Origin: Aggregatibacter segnis ATCC 33393
Lineage (GTDB): Bacteria; Pseudomonadota; Gammaproteobacteria; Enterobacterales; Pasteurellaceae
NCBI RefSeq assembly: GCF_000185305.1
Contig: NZ_GL622200.1
Span: 1,920,093 to 1,984,092, forward strand
DNA length: 64,000 nt
Direction: 5' to 3'
Positions within the stretch are counted from its first letter, which is position 1. Each line of letters starts with the position of its first letter. Below the pieces are notes generated by a model. It made no database searches. It worked only from the letters and a program-made list of their open reading frames with translations, and had not been told where the DNA came from. Shown here one piece after another: positions 53,108-62,215 of the stretch. The position numbers and the translations under genes are program-made.

Positions 53108-54758
53108 GAATGGATTTGTCGTCATGTGGCAGCTCATGAAATTGGTGACGCCATTGGCGCATATCATGAGTTTCACCATTATTATGGGTACCCTTGGTTT
53201 CCTCAGTGCTATTTTCATTATGGTGCTGGGTGCGATGGGGTTGTCGGAATTGCTTAATTTCCACTCCCATTTAAATTTATCGCAAATTTTGACCGCACTT
53301 ATTGTGCTTGCGGTAGCGCGTGGTATTTTGCGTTATTTGGAACAAATGTCGGGCCATTACATCGCCTTCAAATTATTGGCGTTGTTGCGCGACAAAGTAT
53401 TCAGCGCATTGCGTCGTTTGGCGTTTGTGAAATTGCAGGACAAACAATCCGGTCAATTGCTTTCTTTGGTTACCAACGACATTGAATTGTTGGAAGTGTT
53501 TTATGCCCACACCATCGCGCCGATCGCCATTGCCTTTTTAACCTCTGGTATTTTATTGGCGGTATTCGCTCATATTTCTTGGTGGTTCGTGTTGGTGGCA
53601 TTTTTAGCTTATGTGACCGTTGGCATTATTTTGCCTATCGTCACCACCCAAATGGCGCGTGAAGATGGCCGCAAATACCGTGACTTAGTTGGCGAAATGA
53701 ACGATTTCTTCCTTGACAGCATTCGTGGCATGAAAGAAATTCAACTTTTCGGCAACGAGGAAAAACGCTTACAGGAAATTCACCAACGCAGTGAAAAAAT
53801 CGACCAAGCCTTTTTAAAAATCAAACAACAAGAAGGCAACGTGCGTTCGTTCACGGAAATTGCGGTGTCTTTCTTCAATATCGTGATTTTATTGGTGGGC
53901 TTAACGCTCTTTGCTTACGATTACATTGATTTTGCCGGCTTGCTCATTGGTGTGATTTTATTGATGTCCAGTTACGGTCCGGTGATTGCTTTAAGTAACC
54001 TGTCTAACAACTTATTGCAAACCCTCGCCAGCGGTGAACGTGTCTTGGCATTATTGGCAGAACAACCGGAATTAAAAGATGTTGAAAACGGCGTGAATAT
54101 GACTGACATACAGCAAATTAACGTAGAAAATGTCAGTTTTGCTTATGCGGACGAACAAATTTTGTCTGATGTGAATTTGCAGATCAAAAAAGGCGAAATT
54201 CTCGGTATTCACGGCCGCAGCGGTAGCGGGAAAAGTACCCTTTTGAAATTAATGATGCGTTTTTACGATCCGCAACAAGGTCGTATTTGCATTAACGATA
54301 CGGACTTAAAAAACATTAATACGGTGAATTTGCGCGACAATATCGCTTACATCACCCAACAAACCTATATTTTCAATGAAACGGTGTATGAAAATATTGT
54401 GTTGGCAAACCGTAAGGCAACAAAAGAGCAAGTGATTGAAGCGGCGAAAAAAGCCTCTATTCATGAATTTATCATGAGTTTGCCGGAAGGCTACGATACC
54501 AAAATCACTGAAATGGGGAACAACCTTTCCGACGGTGAAAAACAACGTATCGGTATTGCCCGCGCCTTCTTGCACAATGCACCGATTATTTTGTTAGATG
54601 AACCGACCAGCAATCTGGATAGCTTAAACGAAGCCATGATTTTGCAATCCTTGCTAAACGTGAAAGCAGAAAAATTGATCATCCTAGTGAGCCATCGCGC
54701 TTCCACTATGGCAATTTGTGATCAGGTTATTCCAATCGCCAACGGACGGATGTCATAG
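53100..54758 (+). CDS. CydC-like ABC exporter subunit
   Basis: 552-aa partner of the preceding gene. Membrane part with ARGILRYLEQMSGHYIAFKL, similar to CydC (RYxER..SH), and LVTNDIELLEVFYAHTIAPI. ATPase with GRSGSGKST, a slightly altered signature NLSDGEKQRIGIARAF (Asp for Gly), Walker B ILLDEPTSNLDS and VSHRASTMAICDQV. Forms a heterodimer with its neighbour. Substrate uncertain; thiols by analogy. Confidence 0.8.
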   Translation: MRKNGFVVMWQLMKLVTPLAHIMSFTIIMGTLGFLSAIFIMVLGAMGLSELLNFHSHLNLSQILTALIVLAVARGILRYLEQMSGHYIAFKLLALLRDKVFSALRRLAFVKLQDKQSGQLLSLVTNDIELLEVFYAHTIAPIAIAFLTSGILLAVFAHISWWFVLVAFLAYVTVGIILPIVTTQMAREDGRKYRDLVGEMNDFFLDSIRGMKEIQLFGNEEKRLQEIHQRSEKIDQAFLKIKQQEGNVRSFTEIAVSFFNIVILLVGLTLFAYDYIDFAGLLIGVILLMSSYGPVIALSNLSNNLLQTLASGERVLALLAEQPELKDVENGVNMTDIQQINVENVSFAYADEQILSDVNLQIKKGEILGIHGRSGSGKSTLLKLMMRFYDPQQGRICINDTDLKNINTVNLRDNIAYITQQTYIFNETVYENIVLANRKATKEQVIEAAKKASIHEFIMSLPEGYDTKITEMGNNLSDGEKQRIGIARAFLHNAPIILLDEPTSNLDSLNEAMILQSLLNVKAEKLIILVSHRASTMAICDQVIPIANGRMS

Positions 54759-54777
54759 TTAAGGCTTGTTGAACGTC

Positions 54778-54833
54778 AAAGTGCGGTGGGTTTTCATGGT
54801 GTTTTAAAACGCTGAGAAAATCCACCGCACTTT
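54778..54833. terminator. USS-pair hairpin after the exporter operon
   Basis: AAAGTGCGGTGGGTTTTC pairs with GAAAATCCACCGCACTTT with one wobble; loop of about 20 nt. Confidence 0.65.
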
Positions 54834-54842
54834 TGATACAAA

Positions 54843-54877
54843 CAAAAATCCCACCAGATAACTGATGGGATTTTTTT
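54843..54877. terminator. Bidirectional terminator
   Basis: AAAATCCCA/TGGGATTTT stem with flanking A and T runs, between the plus-strand exporter and the minus-strand ankyrin gene. Confidence 0.75.
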
Positions 54878-54937
54878 ACACTGCTGTTATTGAATAGAAT
54901 TTAGATAAACTGGCTTTTTTAGCATTCACAAAGTATC

Positions 54938-57247
54938 TTATAGTTCAATATCTTGGCTAGAGTAATATGATTTAATATCTGCACAAGATCCTTTACACCA
55001 TTTTTTACCATCATAATAATCATACGTTATAGATGTATCACCACCAGCTTTTTTCATTGCTTCAAATACAAGATTATTATTTAATTCGATCGCTAGCATC
55101 AGTGGCGTGTATCCGCGAATATGTTGAACATCATGTTTATAGTTAGGATCTGCACCGGCATCAAGCAATAGTTGAACTATTTTTAATAGCTCTTCTTCTG
55201 AGGAATACTTCTCTAACTGTTTTTGAGTGACTTCAACACTTACACTTTTTATAATTTCTTCAATTTCCAGATTATCTGTAGATTTTTGCCAAGAGTAGAA
55301 AGCCTTTTCTGAATTACGTCGGAAATACTCTTGTTGTAGCTGCGCTTGCTGATTATCTAATGGATAACTTTCTTCTATTAATGTTTTAATCTTTTGTGGA
55401 TTAGTTAATTGATCAAACATACTCATACAAAAGTATAATGGTGTCAATTTTTCAAAATTGACCATATCAGGTTTAGCTCCCATTTCTAAAATTTTTTGTA
55501 CAACATCCGCTCTGCCGGTTTCCACTGCTAGGCGCAAAGGATATTTTTGTTTTTTAGATGTTTGAGAATTGATTGTTTTTGGTGTATGTGAATATTGAAT
55601 TAATAAATCAAATAATCTCCGATTTTGTTTAACGCAGGGTAAAGCTAATACATTTAATGTTTCTAATGCAAATAGTAATGCGGATTCATTTTCACTGCTC
55701 AGTGCATTTACATCTGCATTATTATCTAGAAGTTTTTTAATAATTTTGAATATATCATTTTCTTTTTCTTTACTAATCGCTCTTTCGCCCCATCTCCAAC
55801 AGAAATAAACTAATTGTGGCATTCTTTTTGTACCATCAGCAATGGAGACTATTCTGTTTGGATTCTTATAATCAGGTTTAATGCTTTCGTAATCAAAAGT
55901 AGATAAAGAGATTGATCGTGGTTTTAGCAATGGATAATCTGTTCCGTTAAACCAACCTTGTCTAGGAAAAACTTGTCCAAATGCTCTTGCCCACATATCA
56001 ACTTCCCAATCTGCAATCATTTCTTTATGATTGATTTTCTCTGTGTCAGAGTTTATAGAAGGCAGTTCATAGTTAAATAGAATGGCTGCATTTTTTAAAT
56101 GAGAAAGTAATTTTCTTTGTGATAATTTATCTTTTTTTTCTAAAAATGCACTGGCGACGATCGCTTCTTGAACAATATGTTTCAGAGTTTTACCTGCCCG
56201 GAATAAAGCATTGTCGACAGCTTGTTTATACATTTCTACCGCCTTTTCTAAATTACCTGACAGTAATAGCCATCGGGCTTGTAACCAATCCCAATGATAT
56301 TTTTGGTTTTCAAGTTCTCCATAGTTTTTCACTATAGCGCGTAAAACGGTCAGTTCACGCCAAGCCAAGTCTTTAGCTTCAGATGTTTTTAATTTATCTA
56401 AAGATAAATGTTCAAATCGTAGCTGTCCATAATCGGTAGCCACTTGTTGCGCCAATTTTTGGTTAGTGACTTGTTGAATTTTAACGATGGCACTCAATAA
56501 AGAATAATATGAAATTGATGAAGCAGTGTTGGCCCCTTTGTTTTGATATAGTTGGTGAAATTTTTGTAAGCTAAAAAAGAAAAGATCTGACAGTTCTTCT
56601 TTACGTATTGCATCAAATATACGGGCAATGAATAACCAGAATTTGATTTTTTTCCATTCTTCTGACTTATCACCTAGTGATTTTAGTTCTTGATAAGAAA
56701 ATAAATATTCACCTCTTTCCCAACGTCCTAGCTTGTTTTTTCCGTCTCGATCTAAAGTCTTTATATATTCTTGCCAAAGATGATTATTTTCTTTCAGGTG
56801 AATTAATATGGTTTTTACTGAGTTTTTCTTGTGATCAATTAAACTTTCTATATTAGGGAAAAAGTATTTTTCAGGTACACATTGTATGAGAAATTGATGT
56901 GTGACAGCGGAGAAATAAAATAAAATTAAAATAAGCTGAAGTTTCTTTCTATCCAATCCATCTACGGGAACTTCTCCGACTAGATCTAAATAGGAACGAA
57001 AATGATGGATTATTGCATCACTTGTTGTTTTAACAATTTCATCAGGAAATACTTCTTTTACATTGTCATGCCATATTTCATTCACGATTCGCTTTAGCTT
57101 ATTAGGATGAATTGTTTTGTTGTAAACAATATCATCAAGTTCTTTTTTATTCTCCTTAATTGGTAAATCACATAGCTGTGTAAAAAAACGTAGATTTTCT
57201 AAGGGTGTTGGGAATAGAGATTTTGTATTAAACATAGTTAGGCTCAT
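54938..57247 (-). CDS. Ankyrin-repeat protein of an accessory cassette
   Basis: 769-aa protein with no signal peptide or membrane helix, so probably cytosolic. The first 500 residues are helical and unrecognised, with a TPR-like stretch around DWLQARWLLLSGNLEKAVEM. The C-terminal third has degenerate ankyrin repeats: KKLLDNNADVNALSSENESA, LRLAVETGRADVVQKILEMG and LLLDAGADPN...GYTPLMLAIE. More AT-rich than its neighbours. The ATG overlaps the stop of the 61-aa gene (ATGA), so they are coupled. Possibly an effector, sensor or defence protein; function not known. Confidence 0.8.
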   Translation of the reverse strand: MSLTMFNTKSLFPTPLENLRFFTQLCDLPIKENKKELDDIVYNKTIHPNKLKRIVNEIWHDNVKEVFPDEIVKTTSDAIIHHFRSYLDLVGEVPVDGLDRKKLQLILILFYFSAVTHQFLIQCVPEKYFFPNIESLIDHKKNSVKTILIHLKENNHLWQEYIKTLDRDGKNKLGRWERGEYLFSYQELKSLGDKSEEWKKIKFWLFIARIFDAIRKEELSDLFFFSLQKFHQLYQNKGANTASSISYYSLLSAIVKIQQVTNQKLAQQVATDYGQLRFEHLSLDKLKTSEAKDLAWRELTVLRAIVKNYGELENQKYHWDWLQARWLLLSGNLEKAVEMYKQAVDNALFRAGKTLKHIVQEAIVASAFLEKKDKLSQRKLLSHLKNAAILFNYELPSINSDTEKINHKEMIADWEVDMWARAFGQVFPRQGWFNGTDYPLLKPRSISLSTFDYESIKPDYKNPNRIVSIADGTKRMPQLVYFCWRWGERAISKEKENDIFKIIKKLLDNNADVNALSSENESALLFALETLNVLALPCVKQNRRLFDLLIQYSHTPKTINSQTSKKQKYPLRLAVETGRADVVQKILEMGAKPDMVNFEKLTPLYFCMSMFDQLTNPQKIKTLIEESYPLDNQQAQLQQEYFRRNSEKAFYSWQKSTDNLEIEEIIKSVSVEVTQKQLEKYSSEEELLKIVQLLLDAGADPNYKHDVQHIRGYTPLMLAIELNNNLVFEAMKKAGGDTSITYDYYDGKKWCKGSCADIKSYYSSQDIEL

Positions 57248-57429
57248 ATTAAATAACGTTTAACATCATGAATAAAGTTTTGAAAAGCTCGATAATCACT
57301 TGGTGTTGATGGAATAGCAAGACGACGATTGTTCGGACCAATTAATATGTTATGTTTTTTACCTTTTTTGGTTTTGAAACCAAGACTAAGAAGAGAATTT
57401 ACATATTTATTTAGATGAGTGTTTTTCAC
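57244..57429 (-). CDS. Small HicA-like protein
   Basis: 61-aa basic protein starting at GTG 57429 (AGGAG upstream). The body LLSLGFKTKKGKKHNILIGP then NNRRLAIPSTPSDYRAFQNF resembles the dsRNA-binding-like fold of HicA mRNA interferases (conserved GxxH, a strand, then IPxTPSD). No HicB partner is encoded nearby. It may be an RNA-binding partner of the ankyrin protein to which it is coupled. HicA assignment is by pattern and is tentative. Confidence 0.65.
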   Translation of the reverse strand: MKNTHLNKYVNSLLSLGFKTKKGKKHNILIGPNNRRLAIPSTPSDYRAFQNFIHDVKRYLI

Positions 57430-57445
57430 GATTTTCTCCTAAATT

Positions 57446-57480
57446 TTGCGACATAGCAATTTAAAACTGCTATGTCGCAA
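57446..57480 (-). promoter_or_regulatory. Perfect hairpin inside the SMP/HicA-like/ankyrin transcript
   Basis: TTGCGACATAGCA and TGCTATGTCGCAA form a perfect 13-bp stem with a 9-nt loop, 7 bp past the stop of the 49-aa gene and just before the ribosome site of the 61-aa gene. There is no U run. It probably tunes expression of the downstream pair or protects the 5' gene's mRNA. Confidence 0.65.
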
Positions 57481-57487
57481 GCATTAC

Positions 57488-57637
57488 CTATTTTTTACCA
57501 CTAGCATTGCTATTACGTGCCGCTGCAGATTGAGCGCGTGCGGCGAAAGAATTTGCTGCAACCAATCCACCATGTGCTTTTGCAGTAGATGATTGAATGC
57601 GTGAAGCTGCCGTAGTGTTCATAGATGATTTAGACAT
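57488..57637 (-). CDS. Small SMP-domain (seed-maturation-like) protein
   Basis: 49-aa Ala/Ser-rich protein starting at ATG 57637 (AGGAG 8 nt upstream). The sequence TTAASRIQSSTAKAHGGLVA and SFAARAQSAAARN matches the short SMP motif of plant LEA/seed-maturation proteins (AaxIQSa.Ara.GG...g..AAraQSAAarN). Bacterial single-motif members exist but have no known role. Very different composition from its neighbours. First gene of the three-gene unit. Confidence 0.72.
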   Translation of the reverse strand: MSKSSMNTTAASRIQSSTAKAHGGLVAANSFAARAQSAAARNSNASGKK

Positions 57638-57824
57638 AATTAGTTCTCCTAAAAAGTGAGTTAAAATAAACGTCCTAATGGACAAGGCTTATTTTGTGAT
57701 ATTTCATTTTTTAGAGATACAACGGTAATGGAGAATTTTTTTGAGATTTTATTGTTTGAGAACATGATAAATGGAAATAAAAATTTTAAAACGTTTAGAA
57801 AAACCCACCGCACTTTTCCTATAT

Positions 57825-57857
57825 AAAAAATCCCATCAATGATTTGATGGGATTTTT
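57825..57857 (-). terminator. metSP terminator
   Basis: AAATCCCATCA/TGATGGGATTT stem followed by T6 on the minus strand, 17 bp past the metS stop. Confidence 0.88.
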
Positions 57858-57873
57858 GTTTTTGAAAGCTAAA

Positions 57874-57966
57874 TTATTCTTTTGGTAATCTGATGACGGA
57901 AACCAATAATCCGCCCCAGATAATGATAAGCGCGATAGCCATCATGATAATTGCATTGGTTGACAT
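57874..57966 (-). CDS. metS: MetS-type small subunit of a methionine/alanine importer
   Basis: 30-aa single-helix protein MSTNAIIMMAIALIIIWGG then LLVSVIRLPKE. It lies one base after the stop of the NSS transporter gene and has its own AGGAG site. MetS-type peptides of this size and topology are known partners of the transporter MetP. Short enough to be missed by gene finders. Confidence 0.82.
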   Translation of the reverse strand: MSTNAIIMMAIALIIIWGGLLVSVIRLPKE

Positions 57967-57967
57967 C

Positions 57968-59467
57968 TTATTTTTCTCCTTGTTTTTGTACGATATTTTT
58001 CCACGGTAAACGGGAAAGTAAGAAGCTGATGATGACTAAGCCGATCGCCATGCCCCAGCCGAAGGTATTAACGAACCATTCCGGATAGCCTTCGTAGCCG
58101 TTTGCCAATACTTTAGTGGCTTCTTTGTAAAGCATGAATGCTAATACGCCGGTGGTAACTACAATGCAGGCTTTCCAGATTGCGCCAACTTTGAAAGAAC
58201 TGGTTTCATTTAAGTGTTCACCAAGTTCTTTTAATCTGCCGGTAACGATGATGGAGAGTAAAGAGAAGAACGCTACGGCAACGATACCGAACATGTTGAC
58301 GAAGTTGTCCATGGTATCAAGCATCGGCAAGCCGGCTGCCGTACCAAACAATAAGGTAGATGCGACCATCATTGGTAAGCCAACCAAGAACGTGGCGTGT
58401 GCACGACGTAAGCGTAATTTATCTTGTACCGCCGCAATGATTACTTCTAATACGGAAATGAAAGAAGTTAACCCGGCGAAAACTAAAGAACCGAAGAATA
58501 ATACGCCCAATAATTGACCTAACGGTGCTTGGTTAATAATGGTTGGGAAGGCAAAGAAGGCTAAGCCGATACCGCCTTTTGCTACTTCGCTGACATCTTG
58601 TCCGTTGGCGACAGCAATGAACCCTAAGGCAGAGAATACGCCGATACCCGCTAATACTTCAAAGCTACTGTTAGCAAAGCCAACTACTAAACCTGCACCG
58701 GTTAAATCCGATTCTTTTTTCAAGTAAGAGGCGTAAGTCAACATGATGCCGAAGCAAATGGAAAGTGAGAAGAAGATTTGACCATATGCGGCAATCCAAA
58801 CACTTGGGTCAGCTAATTTGTCCCAGTTTGGTGAGAATAAAGCATCAAGACCTTTTTCTGCACCTGGTAAGAACAAGGAATAAAGCACCAAGGTGATGAA
58901 CATGATCACCAAAATTGGCATAAAGATAACGGAAGAACGTGCTACGCCTTTTTGTACGCCAAAAGAAAGAATCAACAACGTGATAATCCACACGGCAAGT
59001 AACGGACCAACAACAGTGTCAACAAAATCCAAGCTTAATGCCACTTCACTTGCCATCTTAATGTGTTCGTGCAAGAAGAAATCTACCGGATTGCTACCCC
59101 AAGCGGAGCTGAAGGAATAATAAGCGTAGCTCGCAGCCCAGCCAAGAATAACCGCATAGTAAAGACCAATAATCACGTTGATCATCACTTGCCACCAACC
59201 GAAGGTTTCAAAGGCGGTTTTGAGTTTGCGATAAGCTAGTGGTGGAGAGGCACGGAATTTGTGGCCTAAAGCATAATCTAAAAAGACCAAAGGAATACCG
59301 GCCGTTAATAACGCCACAATGTAAGGCAAAATAAAGGCGCCGCCGCCGTTTTCATAAGTAACATAAGGGAAACGCCAAATATTTCCCAAGCCGACTGCCG
59401 AACCGATCGCCGCAAAAATAAAGGCTCTGCGTCCGGAGAATGTTTCACGTTTATGTGTTTGAGTCAT
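57968..59467 (-). CDS. metP: Sodium-dependent NSS-family transporter (MetP-like)
   Basis: Sodium-driven amino-acid importer. The 499-aa protein has 12 predicted helices and the neurotransmitter-symporter hallmark [15 protein letters not shown], then [11 protein letters not shown]. The following 30-aa gene marks it as the MetPS type (methionine/alanine). Single promoter region expected in 59468-59600. Confidence 0.86.
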   Translation of the reverse strand: MTQTHKRETFSGRRAFIFAAIGSAVGLGNIWRFPYVTYENGGGAFILPYIVALLTAGIPLVFLDYALGHKFRASPPLAYRKLKTAFETFGWWQVMINVIIGLYYAVILGWAASYAYYSFSSAWGSNPVDFFLHEHIKMASEVALSLDFVDTVVGPLLAVWIITLLILSFGVQKGVARSSVIFMPILVIMFITLVLYSLFLPGAEKGLDALFSPNWDKLADPSVWIAAYGQIFFSLSICFGIMLTYASYLKKESDLTGAGLVVGFANSSFEVLAGIGVFSALGFIAVANGQDVSEVAKGGIGLAFFAFPTIINQAPLGQLLGVLFFGSLVFAGLTSFISVLEVIIAAVQDKLRLRRAHATFLVGLPMMVASTLLFGTAAGLPMLDTMDNFVNMFGIVAVAFFSLLSIIVTGRLKELGEHLNETSSFKVGAIWKACIVVTTGVLAFMLYKEATKVLANGYEGYPEWFVNTFGWGMAIGLVIISFLLSRLPWKNIVQKQGEK

Positions 59468-59792
59468 GGAACAACCTGTTAAAGTTAAAAAAATGTTAGA
59501 GCGTCAATATAAATCAATAAAAATGCGAGTCAATAGACAAAAATAACAAATTATGAAAATTTACGTTATTTTTCATTAAATTATTTTTAAATAATAGTTT
59601 TTTATTCTGTTTTAAAATTTAATTTTTAGAATAAAAAAATGAGATTTATAAAAAACCAACGTTAACTTGCTAAAAAAAGGAGTAAAATGCCGAATAAAAC
59701 GCTAATGATGAAAAAGTTCCCTATTTTGTGCATTTATTTCGGGCATAAATTTAGATTTTGCTTCAATTGGTGCTAAAGTATGCAAAATTTTT
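59468..59792. other. AT-rich intergenic region between metP and rluE
   Basis: 325 bp, very AT-rich, between divergent genes. Promoters for both are expected; I see no terminator, repeat or further gene. Confidence 0.5.
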
Positions 59793-60494
59793 ATGAATAC
59801 CTTGTTTATGCAGCCAACATCTTTTCGGCGAAAACCCCAAAAATGGAGAAAACCAACGCAAAGTGCGGTTCATTTTTGTGGTTTTTCTAGATCTAAAATC
59901 GCGTTTTCTCAAACGCAAGTTATCCTGTTTAATAAACCCTTTGATGTGTTGTGCCAATTTAGTGATGAAAATGGCCGCAGCACGTTGAAAGATTTTATTG
60001 ATATCGCTGAGGTTTATCCTGTCGGGCGGTTGGATCGCGATAGTGAGGGATTGTTGCTGTTGACTAACAACGGGGAGATTCAACATCGCTTGGCGGAACC
60101 TAAGTTTAAAATGGAAAAAACTTACTGGATGCAGGTGGAAGGCGTGCCTGATGAAACCGCGTTAGAGCAACTTCGGCGAGGCGTGCAATTAAAAGATGGT
60201 ATGACAAAACCGGCAAAAGTGCGGTTGATTTCCGAACCTGATTGTTTGTGGCAACGCGTTCCGCCCATTCGCGAGCGAAAAAATATTCCTACATCGTGGT
60301 TAGAAATTAAAATTTATGAGGGGCGAAATCGGCAAGTACGCAGAATGACAGCGCATATTGGCTTTCCGACATTGCGTTTAATTCGTTGTCAGCTTGCCGG
60401 TTTTACGCTCCAAAATTTAGCGCCAAAAACCTACCGCACTTTAACGCAAGATGAACTAAAACAACTTTATCAATCACTTGGATTAACAATTTAG
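59793..60494 (+). CDS. rluE: 23S rRNA pseudouridine(2457) synthase RluE
   Basis: Makes pseudouridine 2457 in 23S rRNA. The 233-aa product has the catalytic aspartate in [12 protein letters not shown] (Asp81), [13 protein letters not shown], the [20 protein letters not shown] motif and [16 protein letters not shown]. The N-terminal 40 residues are basic and not conserved; a USS lies within it. The start at 59793 is the first ATG, but a later start is possible. Confidence 0.94.
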   Translation: MNTLFMQPTSFRRKPQKWRKPTQSAVHFCGFSRSKIAFSQTQVILFNKPFDVLCQFSDENGRSTLKDFIDIAEVYPVGRLDRDSEGLLLLTNNGEIQHRLAEPKFKMEKTYWMQVEGVPDETALEQLRRGVQLKDGMTKPAKVRLISEPDCLWQRVPPIRERKNIPTSWLEIKIYEGRNRQVRRMTAHIGFPTLRLIRCQLAGFTLQNLAPKTYRTLTQDELKQLYQSLGLTI

Positions 60495-60498
60495 CATT

Positions 60499-61215
60499 AT
60501 GAGTAACCTATCTGTTTTATTTGAAAGCTTGGCGCGAGACAGCCATTTCTTTATTTTCGTTAAAATGGCCTTTGCCATGGTACTGGGTGGCATTATCGGT
60601 TTGGAACGCGAATTAAAAGCCAAACCCGTGGGGGTAAAAACCTGCATGATTATTGCGGTGACGACCTGTGTATTAACCATTGTTTCCATTCAATCGGCTG
60701 AACATTATGCCCAAGTGTCGGAAAATATTCGTACCGATCCAATGCGTTTGGCAGCACAGGTGATTAGCGGCATCGGTTTCCTTGGTGCGGGCGTGATTTT
60801 ACGTAAGCACAACGATGCTATTTCCGGCTTGACCACGGCGGCGATTATCTGGGCGGCTGCGGGTATCGGCATTGCTTCCGGCGCGGGCTTCTATTTTGAT
60901 GCGATTATTGCCACCTTTATGATTTTAATCGCCATTCGTTTGAGCCCGTCTGTGCATCTTTGGGTGCGTCGTTATGAGAAAAAGAAGAAAACCCGTATTA
61001 CTGCCACATTGGCGTCGCCGGCTGCGGTTGGGCAGTTTATCCAGCTTCTACATACCCATAATCATCTGATTGAAAATATTAATATGAAAGATCAGGCAAA
61101 CGGTGAAACTAAATTGACGATTCGTTGCACGATTAATGACAAAGATACCATTCACGAATTGTATTTATTGCTAAAGAATGAACCGGATGTCTTGAGTTTA
61201 GAGTTAGAGAATTAA
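60499..61215 (+). CDS. MgtC/SapB family membrane protein
   Basis: 238-aa membrane protein: helices with LGGIIGLERELKAKPVGVKT and ISGIGFLGAGVI (MgtC/SapB signature), and a soluble C-terminal ACT-like domain. MgtC proteins inhibit F-type ATPase and aid intracellular survival in some pathogens; SapB-type members are less known. Four bases after rluE, probably co-transcribed. Confidence 0.85.
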   Translation: MSNLSVLFESLARDSHFFIFVKMAFAMVLGGIIGLERELKAKPVGVKTCMIIAVTTCVLTIVSIQSAEHYAQVSENIRTDPMRLAAQVISGIGFLGAGVILRKHNDAISGLTTAAIIWAAAGIGIASGAGFYFDAIIATFMILIAIRLSPSVHLWVRRYEKKKKTRITATLASPAAVGQFIQLLHTHNHLIENINMKDQANGETKLTIRCTINDKDTIHELYLLLKNEPDVLSLELEN

Positions 61216-61249
61216 AAAAATCCCCAAGTATGCGCTTGGGGATTTTTGT
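61214..61249. terminator. Terminator between the mgtC-like gene and the DUF3298 lipoprotein
   Basis: AAATCCCCAAG/CTTGGGGATTT stem with A7 before and T5 after; bidirectional between convergent genes. Confidence 0.88.
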
Positions 61250-61252
61250 TTG

Positions 61253-62173
61253 TTATTCATATCCAACGTAATTTTTTCCTAAAAATTTAAATGCCGGTGT
61301 TAACAAGGCTTTGACTTCATCATCATATAAAGACAGGCGCAGTTCCTTTTCACCTGCTGCATAAGGGCCAAGGGCATAAGGCGGATAGACAAACACAATG
61401 CCATCTTGTGAAAAATAGAAATTATCACTGAGGTAAAAATCGGCTTTTGCGGTGAATGGCTCTTGTCGTTCACCGTTATCGCCACGAGATTCATTTTGAT
61501 AAATCTCCCATAGCAACGCTTTAACTTTGTTTTGTTGTGCTTTAGTAAAGACATCGTCTAATTGAATGACGGCTTTTTTGTCTAAATCAACATTCACAAA
61601 ATGGGTTGAATACATCCCGTGCGCACCACCGGAATAATGATGATAACCTATGGTGAAAGTTGCGATATTTTCCCGTTGCCCAAGGTATTCCATGTCAACA
61701 TTGGTACTTATGCCAATCAGCTCAAACTCTTTCACCTCTTTGACGCTATCGGCATAAAGGGTTTGTAAGTAGTCAACAAATTGTTGTTTATTCTCAATTT
61801 TAACTTTACCTTCAGCCGTGAACTGGCGAATTAACTCATTTACCAGTAAATCCGTTAACCAATCCATATTCGCTTTTAAGCTTTTCACGCTGATTTTTAC
61901 CTCAGCTTCTTCAGGGGCAAGACTGTTAGGCGATTTGTTATCAAACTTGATGGTTTCAGATTTTTCAAATAATACCTCCGGCTCCACACGAATGGCTTGA
62001 TTTTCCGCCAAATCCAAAACCTGTCTTTGTAAGGTATTCACTTGTGCATTTAGCTGCTCGATGGTTTGGGTTTGTTTTTTCACTTGTTCGGAAAGGATGT
62101 TTTTTTCTTCATCATTGCAGCCGGTAAGCGTTAGACCGGCGACGGCTAAAGCAGAAACGAGCAGTTTTTTCAT
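61253..62173 (-). CDS. Lipoprotein with coiled coil and DUF3298/RsiV-type domain
   Basis: 306-aa lipoprotein (lipobox LTGC, followed by NDEEKN). A leucine-zipper-like coiled coil (KQTQTIEQLNAQVNTLQRQV) covers about residues 30-60. The C-terminal domain has the DUF3298/RsiV pattern: IATFTIGYHHYSGGAHGMY, DLDKKAVIQLDDVF and YFSQDGIVFVYPPYALGPYA. RsiV-type domains bind lysozyme in Gram-positives; in this lipoprotein the role is unknown. Convergent with the mgtC-like gene. Confidence 0.85.
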   Translation of the reverse strand: MKKLLVSALAVAGLTLTGCNDEEKNILSEQVKKQTQTIEQLNAQVNTLQRQVLDLAENQAIRVEPEVLFEKSETIKFDNKSPNSLAPEEAEVKISVKSLKANMDWLTDLLVNELIRQFTAEGKVKIENKQQFVDYLQTLYADSVKEVKEFELIGISTNVDMEYLGQRENIATFTIGYHHYSGGAHGMYSTHFVNVDLDKKAVIQLDDVFTKAQQNKVKALLWEIYQNESRGDNGERQEPFTAKADFYLSDNFYFSQDGIVFVYPPYALGPYAAGEKELRLSLYDDEVKALLTPAFKFLGKNYVGYE

Positions 62174-62215
62174 AGAAACTCCTTGTATAAAAATGTTGTG
62201 AAAATCGACCGCACT

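Noticed and set aside
59763..60086. 107-codon minus-strand frame opposite rluE
   Set aside because: Antisense to the conserved rluE core; no independent evidence.
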